Below, one piece after another: positions 1 through 7,336 of a stretch of 12,566 nt of DNA. How positions within the stretch are numbered: the first letter of the stretch is position 1; the number at the start of each line of letters is the position of its first letter. Both the position numbers and the translations under genes were made by a program. A model generated the notes under the pieces. The model made no database searches and was not told the DNA's origin. It saw only the letters and a list, made by a program, of their open reading frames with translations. The stretch spans positions 1 through 12,566 of the forward strand of contig JANWVB010000034.1 in the NCBI GenBank assembly GCA_025057695.1. Reading direction: 5' to 3'. This stretch comes from Patescibacteria group bacterium. GTDB lineage: Bacteria; Patescibacteriota; Microgenomatia; UBA8517.

Positions 1-1612
1 TAATCGCCAAATCCTGACCAATTAATCGTTTGTGAATAATTTCTTCGATATTATCAAGTTTTTTCTTTTCACTTTCTGTCAAAGCAGTGAAAGAAATACC
101 AGTTTTTTCAGACAAAACACGTGCCACATCGGAAACTTCAACATTTTTTTTGCCTTTTTGTTGACAATATGTAACTACAGCATCCAAAAGATCCAAAACC
201 CTCTCTGGATACGGCAAATCAGTAATCATATCATCACTTTCATCAAGCATAAAACGAAGCGATGGCAATGTAATTAAAATTTTTGTTTTATCTTCCGCAT
301 CCATCGCTGCCTCCAAAAGAATCTCCATTGTTTGTGCTTTGGTGGGAGGAAGAACTTCCACTTTCTCAAAAAATTTTCTGATTCTCAAATTAGGCGCTAT
401 GTACTTTTCATAATCAGCGCTTGTTTCCATCACTATCATCATCAAAGACTTCTTCTCAAAAAGGGATTCAAACATATCAACAAAATCATAACCTTCAACC
501 TCGGAACTTGTAAGTCTGTGCAGATCTTTTATTAAAAGCACTATATTGCCGGCCGCAGACGCCTCAGCCAGTATTTGTTGCATTTCTGATTTCTTAGAAT
601 TTAAATCCAAATTTTTGGCCAAGATCGTATTGTAATCAAATTCCAAAACTCGTTTGTAAGACATGCTATAACCTAATTCGCCTGTTATTGCTCGTCTTGC
701 AAACTCCAAAACTATGGTTTTTTTGCCAACACCAGGAGGTCCGGAAAGTATTATGTTTGTGCCTGACGAAAGAATTCTTTCTAATCTTTCAATTAAATCT
801 TCGCGACCGATCAACTTATGCGAAGAATTCTCAAGACTTAAATCAGTTGAGTACAAATTTAAAACTGGCGTATAGCCATATGTAAGCTCTCTCGCAAGGC
901 CCGGCCTACCCAAAGAAGGAGAAATAAGTCTTGTTTCTTGTTTAGTTTTTTTGTCCCATAAATTAGCGGCTAAGATAAAATCATCAGGATCTAACTGTCT
1001 TTGATTAAAAAACTCTTCGTTCCAAACTTTTGATTTAACGAGATGTGAAATTATATCCTCAAAAGAATCTACATGAAATTCACCAAAAGATACCCGTGAT
1101 TTATCAGCATTTTCTTCAAGTTCTGCATAATTAACTCCAACATGACTAATAACAAAATGGCCAGCTTGAGTGCCAAAAATTTTTTTTAAAATGTTAACGG
1201 GATCATTCTGAGATTTTAATTCTTCCAGCAAAGATTTAGCGAAAACTTTGGGCTGGCGTCTCCATTTTTGATAAATAGGAAAACTCATAAACGGAATAGC
1301 AATCCACAGTAAAAGGCCTACAAAACCTCCCAAAAACGTGATAATAAGTGTCAAGATTGCAACAAAAATCAAAACAATTCTTGCTAAAAAACCAATTAAT
1401 CTGGAGACAAGGTTGTAGCTTGCTGTCTCAAACCATCGCGATATATCAAAACCAGGTCTTTTATCAATAACCACAAGTCTCTTCCAAGGCGCAAAAAGAG
1501 TAGATACCAAAAGTGGAAGAGAGAAATAATGATGTATCCAAGATATGTTTGATTGCCAGCTTTTTATGTAATACTCAACTCCGTGAGAATAGTGCCAATT
1601 TAAAAACTGCAT
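1..1612 (-). CDS. Membrane-anchored Clp-type AAA+ ATPase (ClpA/B/C-like), C-terminal part beyond the window
   Basis: I translated the minus strand from the ATG at 1612 and found an unbroken frame of 537 codons to the left edge, so this is a 5' partial gene. Residues about 70-117 form two closely spaced hydrophobic helices (for example RIVLIFVAILTLIITFLGG), a membrane anchor not found in soluble ClpB/ClpC. Residues 267-297 (KLIGREDLIERL, then Walker A GPPGVGKKT at 291-299) start the first AAA+ domain. The Walker B position reads LLIKDLH (359-365), where the family has I-D-E-L-H. The last residues, HKRLIGQD (527-534), match the entry to the second AAA+ domain. By family knowledge it would be a hexameric unfoldase, here tied to the membrane; substrate and any ClpP partner are unknown. 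It starts 78 bases after the glutamate dehydrogenase stop with no clear Shine-Dalgarno, so co-transcription is possible. The altered Walker B suggests a weak first ATPase site. Confidence 0.85.
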   Translation of the reverse strand, partial: MQFLNWHYSHGVEYYIKSWQSNISWIHHYFSLPLLVSTLFAPWKRLVVIDKRPGFDISRWFETASYNLVSRLIGFLARIVLIFVAILTLIITFLGGFVGLLLWIAIPFMSFPIYQKWRRQPKVFAKSLLEELKSQNDPVNILKKIFGTQAGHFVISHVGVNYAELEENADKSRVSFGEFHVDSFEDIISHLVKSKVWNEEFFNQRQLDPDDFILAANLWDKKTKQETRLISPSLGRPGLARELTYGYTPVLNLYSTDLSLENSSHKLIGREDLIERLERILSSGTNIILSGPPGVGKKTIVLEFARRAITGELGYSMSYKRVLEFDYNTILAKNLDLNSKKSEMQQILAEASAAGNIVLLIKDLHRLTSSEVEGYDFVDMFESLFEKKSLMMIVMETSADYEKYIAPNLRIRKFFEKVEVLPPTKAQTMEILLEAAMDAEDKTKILITLPSLRFMLDESDDMITDLPYPERVLDLLDAVVTYCQQKGKKNVEVSDVARVLSEKTGISFTALTESEKKKLDNIEEIIHKRLIGQDLAI

Positions 1613-1690
1613 AATTTACTTAATGATATCACGATAAAGAGGCTATTTGACCTAAAAAGGCTTTACAAATACAAATTAAAGTATAAAAAA
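1613..1690 (-). other. Short gap between gdh stop and the Clp-like gene
   Basis: Seventy-eight AT-rich bases between two genes on the same strand. I see no hairpin followed by a T-run that would end gdh transcription, and no convincing promoter for the downstream gene (a TATCAT lies near the start but its upstream -35 match is weak). The simplest reading is a two-gene transcript. Confidence 0.4.
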
Positions 1691-2965
1691 TCACTTACCC
1701 AACCAACCACGAAATTTCATAGCAGAAATAATTCTAGCCAAAGAAAAAGCGTAAGCGGCTTGTCTATAAGAAGAAATATTTTTTAGTGCTTTCAATTTGG
1801 CTATTTTGTCAAAAGCACCAAACATTTTTTTGCTCAGTCTTTTATATACCTGAGATTTCGACCAATAATAACCTGAAATATTTTGTGACCACTCAAAATA
1901 ACTCACAGTCACTCCACCAGCATTGCAAAGCACATCCGGCAAAATTTCCACACCTTTTGACAATAACTTCGTTTCTGCATCAGGACTAACAGGCCCATTT
2001 GCAAGTTCTAAAATAATTTTGGCTTTAACAAAATTCGCATTTTTACCTGTAATCGCATTCTCTAGAGCCGCAGGCGCCAAAACATCCACATTCATTGCCA
2101 AAAGCTCATCATTTGTGGCAAAAGAATATTTGTTCGTATGTTTTGAAGCTTCCAAGAAGGACCTGTACTTGCTTTTCAACTCAGAAACTTCATCAATGTC
2201 AACACATGTCTTGTGAACCAAAGCGCCTGATGAATCAGAAATTGCTAAAACTTTATATCCTGCTTTCAAAGCAAAATAACAAAACCAATATCCTACATTT
2301 CCAAAACCTTGCACAACAATAGTTGTTTTACTAGGAATAATATTTCGCGATTTTGCATATGCGTCAAAGACATAAAATCCGCCAAGTCCTGTTGCTTCCG
2401 TACGTCCTTTTGACCCGCCAAGAACAAGAGGTTTGCCGGTGAATGCGCCAGGTGATTTAAATCCTGTTACCTTCTCATACTCATCAAGCATCCAAGCCAT
2501 TTCTTGCTCGCCTGTATTCACATCCGGAGCTGGAATATCTACTTTTTCGCCAATATAATCATGCATCTCGCGGGAAAAAGCCCGACAAATATTTTCAATA
2601 TCGCTTTCTGTTAAATTTTTAGGATCGATCACCACACCGCCTTTTGCTCCGCCATACGGCAATTCAACAACAGAGCATTTTACACTCATCCACGCGGAAA
2701 GCGCTTTAACTTCATCTTTGGACACATTTTGATGAAATCTAATTCCGCCTTTATATGGCCCGAGAGCATTATTGTGCTGGGAACGATATGCAATCAGTTT
2801 AGTTTCCGTGCCGCCTAATTTAACTTTTAAAATTTTCTCGATAACTCTATCCGGACGAGACAAAATCTTTTTCGCGGCTTCAATATCATTTTCACTAAAA
2901 TCTTCTTTCAAAAATTTTAAAGAACTTTCAAGCTGAGTAAGGTAAGAATCAAAAGGCGAATTCAT
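1691..2965 (-). CDS. gdhA: NAD(P)-dependent glutamate dehydrogenase (Glu/Leu/Phe/Val dehydrogenase family)
   Basis: The protein of about 424 residues has the usual length and all landmarks of hexameric glutamate dehydrogenase, which reversibly converts glutamate to 2-oxoglutarate plus ammonia in the cytoplasm. The substrate region contains GPYKGGIRFH (69-78) and SVKCSVVELPYGGAKGG (94-110) with lysines 72, 96 and 108 in the conserved positions, followed by the catalytic-type aspartate in PAPDVNTGE (146-153). The Rossmann fold for the cofactor shows VVQGFGNVG (217-225). The C-terminal signature NAGGVTVSYFEW is present. I chose the ATG at 2965; a TTG at 2983 would add six residues, but neither has a clear ribosome-binding site. 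Cofactor preference cannot be read safely. Glutamate versus another amino-acid substrate is an inference from the motifs; leucine or valine dehydrogenase is less likely because those proteins are usually shorter. Confidence 0.93.
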   Translation of the reverse strand: MNSPFDSYLTQLESSLKFLKEDFSENDIEAAKKILSRPDRVIEKILKVKLGGTETKLIAYRSQHNNALGPYKGGIRFHQNVSKDEVKALSAWMSVKCSVVELPYGGAKGGVVIDPKNLTESDIENICRAFSREMHDYIGEKVDIPAPDVNTGEQEMAWMLDEYEKVTGFKSPGAFTGKPLVLGGSKGRTEATGLGGFYVFDAYAKSRNIIPSKTTIVVQGFGNVGYWFCYFALKAGYKVLAISDSSGALVHKTCVDIDEVSELKSKYRSFLEASKHTNKYSFATNDELLAMNVDVLAPAALENAITGKNANFVKAKIILELANGPVSPDAETKLLSKGVEILPDVLCNAGGVTVSYFEWSQNISGYYWSKSQVYKRLSKKMFGAFDKIAKLKALKNISSYRQAAYAFSLARIISAMKFRGWLGK

Positions 2966-3027
2966 ATGTTTACAACTCAACAAGAAAATCTTATCAAATA
3001 TTAATTAAAAATTAAGCAACAAAAATT

Positions 3028-3053
3028 TCTCAAAAATTGAGAGCATAATACCA
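3028..3053 (-). promoter_or_regulatory. Probable gdh promoter with adjacent inverted repeat
   Basis: Read on the minus strand, an extended -10 of the form TGG-TATTAT lies at 3053-3045, with no good -35. Immediately downstream, at 3042-3028, is a perfect 6-bp inverted repeat TCTCAA/TTGAGA with a 3-base spacer. It sits across the predicted transcription start, where a repressor could bind or a small 5' hairpin could form in the roughly 70-base leader. This rests on position and motif only. Confidence 0.35.
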
Positions 3054-3079
3054 CAATCAAGTCAAGTAAAATTTGGATA

Positions 3080-3107
3080 TTGAAAAAAACATGAAAACAG
3101 GTATAAT
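3080..3107 (+). promoter_or_regulatory. Sigma70-like promoter of the peptide (YcaO/SagB) operon
   Basis: TTGAAA at 3080-3085 and TATAAT at 3102-3107 are separated by 16 bases, close to consensus. A second TATAAT at 3115-3120 follows and could give an alternative start. Transcription would begin near 3114-3127 and leave a 50-65-base leader before the precursor peptide. It diverges from the gdh promoter with about 30 bases between them. No other promoter of this quality was seen between here and 7161, so the four downstream genes are likely one unit. Confidence 0.6.
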
Positions 3108-3159
3108 TTAAAGCTATAATTTAAAACTAGAAAATTAGAATTAAAAATCAATCAAAAAA

Positions 3160-3168
3160 GAGGGGGGG
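3160..3168 (+). promoter_or_regulatory. Purine-rich ribosome-binding site with a run of seven G
   Basis: GAGGGGGGG lies 11 bases ahead of the ATG at 3180. It is the only strong Shine-Dalgarno-like sequence I found among the genes here, and it decides the start: an upstream GTG at 3168 lies inside the G-run and would occupy the site, so the ATG is preferred. A strong site in front of a precursor peptide fits its need for higher expression than the modifying enzymes. Confidence 0.6.
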
Positions 3169-3179
3169 TGTTAAACCTT

Positions 3180-3356
3180 ATGACAAAAGAAACAATAGCA
3201 CCACAAAATCAAGAACCTAAACTAGAAGTACAACAATCAATGTGTGAAGCAGTAGATTATTCTTGTGTTGATAGCAAAGATCCTAAACCCGGACCTTCTG
3301 CGTGCACCAATAGCGGTAACGGATGTACAGGTTCGTGCAATCGATGCTCAGGATAA
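3180..3356 (+). CDS. Candidate ribosomally made precursor peptide with Cys/Ser/Thr/Gly-rich core
   Basis: The 58-residue product has two parts. Residues 1 to about 38 are a charged, Gln/Glu/Lys-rich stretch (EPKLEVQQS in the middle) that looks like a leader. Residues about 39-58 are PSACTNSGNGCTGSCNRCSG, rich in Cys, Ser, Thr, Gly and Asn. Cysteines are at 22, 29, 42, 49, 53 and 56. It is the first gene after a good promoter and ribosome-binding site and is followed at once by YcaO and SagB-type enzymes. This matches precursors of linear azol(in)e-containing peptides, where Cys, Ser and Thr of the core become thiazol(in)es or (methyl)oxazol(in)es. I do not recognise it as a known family. The leader/core boundary is a guess; no double-glycine site is present. 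A small metal-binding protein is the main alternative, but the neighbours argue against it. Confidence 0.7.
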   Translation: MTKETIAPQNQEPKLEVQQSMCEAVDYSCVDSKDPKPGPSACTNSGNGCTGSCNRCSG

Positions 3357-3373
3357 CAATATCTATACAATCA

Positions 3374-4687
3374 ATGTTGTCTAGTTTAATAAAAAGGTTT
3401 GTTTTGTTATTCAAGAATGTTAAGGTGGTTGATAGTATCTATCAGCCACCTTTTTATTCTGATGAACCAAAGCTGTGGAATTTTTCAGCAAAAATATCAG
3501 ATGTTTCAGATATCTCAGATTGTTGTTGCGATATAGGTTATAGTGGAGGTGCTTCGTTTAAAAAAACAAAGGCTTACATAAAAGCCGCAGGTGAGGCTGT
3601 AGAGAGATATTGTCTTGGTATATATAAAGATAACAAGCTAAAAATAGCATCTTATAAAGATATTCAAAAGCAAAGCATAGCACTTGATGAAATAATATCA
3701 TTTTCAGCAAACCAACTAAAGGACAAAAAATTTTCAATGTGTAGATGGAATTCTGAAAGTATCTTTAGGTGGAAAAAAGGTTACCTTTTCCCTGACAAGA
3801 AAGAGTTATATATACCTGCACAAATGGTTTTTGTTCCATTCAAACTAAATAATGAAAAGATAATCAGATTCCCAATTTCAACAGGAGGGGCATGCGGAAG
3901 CTCAGAGGAAGAATGTTTGTTGCGTGGTATATTAGAAGTTATAGAGAGAGACGCATTCATAATTCACTATCTTAGTAATACTCATGGTGTGCTAGTTAAC
4001 ATAGAAACCAATCCCGTACTTAGAAAAATTAAGAATTATTTTAAAAAATATAATCTAGAAATATATCTAATAAACCTGCCAACAGACATTAGAATTTATA
4101 GTTTCCTTGCACTGGTAATTGACAGAACAAGTATAGGTCCAGCGATTTCGGCTGGCCTAAAATCGGGCACTAACCCTCTAAAAACAGCAATTGGTGCAAT
4201 AGAAGAAAGTTGGCACTCTCGCCCATGGATAAGGGACGATCTAAATAAAATGCCGGATATCTCAGAAATCCAAAAAAGAGCACATCTTTTAGTAGACCTA
4301 AAAGAAAGAGGACTCTACTGGTCACCTCTGGAAATGTTAAAACACATAGAGCCCTGGATAACAAACCCTAAAGTTCTGGATTTCAACGATTTAAAACCTA
4401 TCACATCAAAAGAGAACATAGCATACCAACTTGAATATGTAACAAAAGTCTTAACAGAAAAGGGCCATAACATTTACTATGTTGACCTGACAACTGAAAG
4501 CATAAGTAAATACAAATTCAAGGTACTTAAGGTAATAATACCCACCTTGCACCCTTTGCACCTAGAAGAGCCTTTCCCATATCTCGGAGGAAGCAGAATC
4601 TACAATGTCCCTTTTGAAATTGGGCTTGCAGAAAAACCATTAACAGGGGAATATCAGTTAAATAAAGTACCACACTTCTTTCTGTAA
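3374..4687 (+). CDS. YcaO-family ATP-dependent cyclodehydratase
   Basis: The YcaO domain spans nearly the whole 437-residue protein. Glutamate-rich ATP/Mg-binding motifs are visible: GYSGGAS (55-61) followed by AAGEAVERY (71-79), the segment STGGACGSSEEE (169-180) running into GILEVIERDAF (185-195), and AIGAIEESWHSRPW (272-285). The tail LGGSRIYNVP (404-413) ending NKVPHFFL resembles the C terminus of azoline-forming YcaO enzymes, though the usual Pro-x-Pro-x-Pro is reduced to PHFF. Such enzymes use ATP to activate a backbone amide so that a Cys, Ser or Thr side chain closes a ring. There is no room for a fused E1-like or leader-binding domain; only about 30 residues precede the core fold. 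The start is uncertain: ATGs at 3323 and 3344 overlap the precursor gene, while 3374 follows its stop by 17 bases. No Shine-Dalgarno helps. No TfuA partner is present, so thioamide formation is less likely. Confidence 0.85.
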   Translation: MLSSLIKRFVLLFKNVKVVDSIYQPPFYSDEPKLWNFSAKISDVSDISDCCCDIGYSGGASFKKTKAYIKAAGEAVERYCLGIYKDNKLKIASYKDIQKQSIALDEIISFSANQLKDKKFSMCRWNSESIFRWKKGYLFPDKKELYIPAQMVFVPFKLNNEKIIRFPISTGGACGSSEEECLLRGILEVIERDAFIIHYLSNTHGVLVNIETNPVLRKIKNYFKKYNLEIYLINLPTDIRIYSFLALVIDRTSIGPAISAGLKSGTNPLKTAIGAIEESWHSRPWIRDDLNKMPDISEIQKRAHLLVDLKERGLYWSPLEMLKHIEPWITNPKVLDFNDLKPITSKENIAYQLEYVTKVLTEKGHNIYYVDLTTESISKYKFKVLKVIIPTLHPLHLEEPFPYLGGSRIYNVPFEIGLAEKPLTGEYQLNKVPHFFL

Positions 4688-4702
4688 CAAATTATTTTAA
4701 AT

Positions 4703-5458
4703 ATGCTAAAACCAGTCCAAAAAAGCTATCTTTTTGAAAGATTTCACAATAAAAGCAGTATCGACAAACTCAAAAAAACACTTCCAAAAGAACTCTGGCC
4801 AGAGAGTTGGAAAAGAATATATTTCAAAGGTTACCCAAGGTTTGAGAGAATATCTCTACCAAATCCAAAGTCTTTAAAAGATAACAACAGCACACTTTAC
4901 CAATTAATCACTACCAGAAAATCAGAAAGGGAAAATCACAAAGTACCTCTTTCAATGGAACAAATTTCCTCACTACTCGTAGCCTGCTCCATTACCAATG
5001 TATACGAATCGGTCTACTACAACTCGTACAGGGCATATCCTTCTGCGGGGGCGCGCTATCCACTTGAGATATACCTAATTATCAACAAACCACCAAAGGA
5101 ACTTAAAAGCGGTTTGTATCACTATCATGTAAGGACACATTCGCTTGAGTACCTTTGGAATACAAGCGCTGAAGAAATAAGAAAATGTTTCCCAGGACAA
5201 AAGTTTGTGCAAAAAGGCAGAATAATAGTCATTATTACTGGAATAATGAGTAGACTTACATCTAAATACTTTGAAAGATCCTATAGGTATGCATTAATAG
5301 AAAGTGGGCATGTATGCCAAAACTTCTACTTGATAGGCGAAGCTATAGGACAGAGAGTCTGTGCAATCGGAGGTTTTAACGATCAAAATGTCAAAAATCT
5401 TTTAGACATCAATGTAAACAAAGACGAAATCCCTATATATTGTATATCAATACCGTAA
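4703..5458 (+). CDS. SagB-type FMN-dependent peptide dehydrogenase (nitroreductase fold)
   Basis: The 251-residue protein has the SagB/ThcOx pattern: an N-terminal extension of about 60 residues, then a nitroreductase-like domain with TTRKSERE (70-77), YPSAGARYPLEIYLI (112-126), and the helix with ALIESGHVCQNFYLIGEAIG (197-216) ending in CAIGGFND. The arginine/serine-rich RKSERE and the SAGARYP segment are where the flavin phosphate and isoalloxazine ring sit in the family. Known members oxidise azolines installed by YcaO to aromatic azoles. It begins 15 bases after the YcaO stop, so the two are almost certainly co-translated in one transcript. No recognisable Shine-Dalgarno precedes the ATG. 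A general nitroreductase is the alternative, but sequence pattern and neighbours favour SagB. Confidence 0.87.
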   Translation: MLKPVQKSYLFERFHNKSSIDKLKKTLPKELWPESWKRIYFKGYPRFERISLPNPKSLKDNNSTLYQLITTRKSERENHKVPLSMEQISSLLVACSITNVYESVYYNSYRAYPSAGARYPLEIYLIINKPPKELKSGLYHYHVRTHSLEYLWNTSAEEIRKCFPGQKFVQKGRIIVIITGIMSRLTSKYFERSYRYALIESGHVCQNFYLIGEAIGQRVCAIGGFNDQNVKNLLDINVNKDEIPIYCISIP

Positions 5459-5478
5459 AATTCACATTTAAAATCTAT

Positions 5479-7161
5479 ATGAAAAAAGAAAAAGAACCTC
5501 TTCTTAACTATAATATAGTTGCTAGAGATTTAAGTCTCATTCGCGTAGGCAAGGAACTAATAGCAAATTCGTCATTTGTTATAAACCCTGGTGACAAAGC
5601 AGTTCTTATCGGCAGAAACGGAGGCGGCAAAACGACACTGCTTCAAGTCATTATTGCCAAAGCGCAAGGTAAATCACCGCCCGATGGTGTAGAAATGTCT
5701 GGAACCCTTGAAATTGGACAAGAAGTTAGGATAGGTTACTTACCACAAGAAATTAGAATACATTTTGATGGAAAAGTAACTGACTATCTTGATGCATGCG
5801 CAGGCGAAATTGCAAGAGTTAATAAAGAATACGAAGAGTTAGTAAATATGTTGTCTCAGGGAGAATCTCCGGAATTGCTAGAAAGATTTGGCTTAGTAAC
5901 TGAAAGAATGAATAACCTGCAGTGTTGGGATTACCCTCAAATCAAAGAAGGATTGATACGAGATTTAGGCTTGCCAACAAGCTACTTAGAAAGATATGTA
6001 TCCGAAATAAGCGGAGGGGAGAGAAATAAAATTGCAATCGCGGGAGTTCTAATCTCAACCCCCAATTTTTTGGTGTTAGATGAACCCACAAACAATCTTG
6101 ACAATAAAGCCATAGAGGCTTTAATCAAGTGGCTTAAATCAAACAAAAGATTATCTGCGCTTATAGTTTCGCATAATAGAAGTTTCATCGATGAAATCGC
6201 GGATTTAATACTGGATATAGACGAACACGATAAATCAATACATACATTCACAGGAAACTATTCATCATACTCGCGACGAAAAAAGGAATTGATTGAAGCG
6301 CAAGAAAGAGCCTACAAAGAACAACAAAGAAGGAGAAAAGAGTTGCAAGAATCGGCAAAAACATTAAAAGAGAAATCGCAAGAATTTGAGACAACTTCAA
6401 CAAACGCGCACTACAGGGCAAGAGGCGCCAAACTTGCGCAAAGAGCAAAGACGCAATTAAAAAGGATAGAAAAAGAATTGTCTAGCATAGAAGAACCAAA
6501 ACCGCCAAGAAGGCCGGCTTTCATCGTGACCGGAAGTCAGGAAAAAGACAAAAGCCTAGCTCTGTCTCTTAATTCGATAAGTTTTTCTTACCAAAACGGC
6601 AAAGAGGTGTTTTCTAATCTTTCACTTCAATTAAAAGGTGGGGAAAGAATGGCAATAGTAGGAGAAAATGGCGCAGGCAAAACTACCCTAATCAAAATAA
6701 TAACCGGCAACTTAACTCCCATTACAGGCCAAATGTTTGTAACAAACAAAATATCATACCTTCCACAGGATCCTGCAGAAATAGATTTGTCACAAGACGT
6801 AACAGACTTCTTTCGACAACATGTACAAATATCAGAAGAGGAAGCTAGGCAAATATTAGGAAAAGTACTATTCGAAGATGTCTCAAGAAAAACTCTCGGG
6901 GACTTGAGCATAGGATCCATAAGAAGAGTGCAAATAGCTACGCTTTTTGCGCGAGATCCAAAGCTTCTTGTGCTGGATGAGCCAACAAATCATTTGGACA
7001 TAAAAACCATCGAAATGCTGGAAGAAGCATTACAAAATTTCAGCGGCGCGCTGATAGTGGTATCTCACGATGAATTCTTTCTAAGAAATGTAAAGCCCGA
7101 TAAATATCTAATCTTTGACAAATTCCAAAACCCAAGACTGGAAACTTCAATAAATATCTAA
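5479..7161 (+). CDS. ABC-F family ATPase (soluble, two ABC domains), possible ribosome-protection or immunity factor
   Basis: Two ATP-binding cassettes lie on one 560-residue chain with no membrane segment, which defines ABC-F proteins. These act on the ribosome, not in transport. Cassette 1 has Walker A GRNGGGKT (45-52), signature SGGERNK (178-184) and Walker B LVLDEPTNNLD (198-208). Cassette 2 has Walker A GENGAGKT (395-402), Walker B LLVLDEPTNHLD (496-507) and a divergent signature LSIGSIRR (476-483) instead of LSGGE. A charged Arg/Lys/Glu-rich helical linker (about 265-340) corresponds to the segment that reaches toward the P-site tRNA. I chose the ATG at 5479, 20 bases after the SagB stop; a TTG at 5440 would overlap that gene. 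Its place as last gene of a peptide-modification operon suggests self-protection against a ribosome-targeting product, but a housekeeping translation factor (EttA/Uup-like) is equally possible from sequence alone. Confidence 0.88.
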   Translation: MKKEKEPLLNYNIVARDLSLIRVGKELIANSSFVINPGDKAVLIGRNGGGKTTLLQVIIAKAQGKSPPDGVEMSGTLEIGQEVRIGYLPQEIRIHFDGKVTDYLDACAGEIARVNKEYEELVNMLSQGESPELLERFGLVTERMNNLQCWDYPQIKEGLIRDLGLPTSYLERYVSEISGGERNKIAIAGVLISTPNFLVLDEPTNNLDNKAIEALIKWLKSNKRLSALIVSHNRSFIDEIADLILDIDEHDKSIHTFTGNYSSYSRRKKELIEAQERAYKEQQRRRKELQESAKTLKEKSQEFETTSTNAHYRARGAKLAQRAKTQLKRIEKELSSIEEPKPPRRPAFIVTGSQEKDKSLALSLNSISFSYQNGKEVFSNLSLQLKGGERMAIVGENGAGKTTLIKIITGNLTPITGQMFVTNKISYLPQDPAEIDLSQDVTDFFRQHVQISEEEARQILGKVLFEDVSRKTLGDLSIGSIRRVQIATLFARDPKLLVLDEPTNHLDIKTIEMLEEALQNFSGALIVVSHDEFFLRNVKPDKYLIFDKFQNPRLETSINI

Positions 7162-7320
7162 GAAAATCCCTGTCCAAAATTCAAATCCAACTTCCACAAG
7201 CAAAAGAGCATGAACAAAGCTAAAAACAATCAGAGGTCCATTGACTCTTGCTGATCTCAGCAAAGCAACAAATACAAGCTAAATAAGTATTAAAAAGCCA
7301 GTTAAATAGGACAAAAATTG

Positions 7321-7329
7321 TGTTATAAT
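7321..7329 (+). promoter_or_regulatory. Extended -10 promoter driving the structured RNA and/or cas12d
   Basis: TGT-TATAAT at 7321-7329 is a perfect extended -10. The expected -35 position (about 7301-7306, GTTAAA) is poor, which extended -10 promoters tolerate. Transcription would start near 7336-7338, exactly where the anti-repeat begins. The same transcript could run through to cas12d, because no terminator lies between. Confidence 0.55.
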
Positions 7330-7336
7330 TTTCCTT

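Noticed and set aside
32..885. Three plus-strand frames at the left edge
   Set aside because: They lie antisense to the continuous Clp-like coding frame, which has Walker A and family motifs.
3168..3356. GTG start four residues upstream for the precursor peptide
   Set aside because: The GTG is part of the G-run that acts as the ribosome-binding site for the ATG at 3180.
5440..7161. TTG start for the ABC-F gene overlapping sagB
   Set aside because: The extra 13 residues do not look like ABC-F sequence, and an ATG at 5479 directly precedes the normal N terminus.
7210..7254. A 14-codon reading frame (MNKAKNNQRSIDSC) as a second precursor peptide
   Set aside because: Too short, no ribosome-binding site, a single Cys, and no resemblance to the 58-residue peptide.
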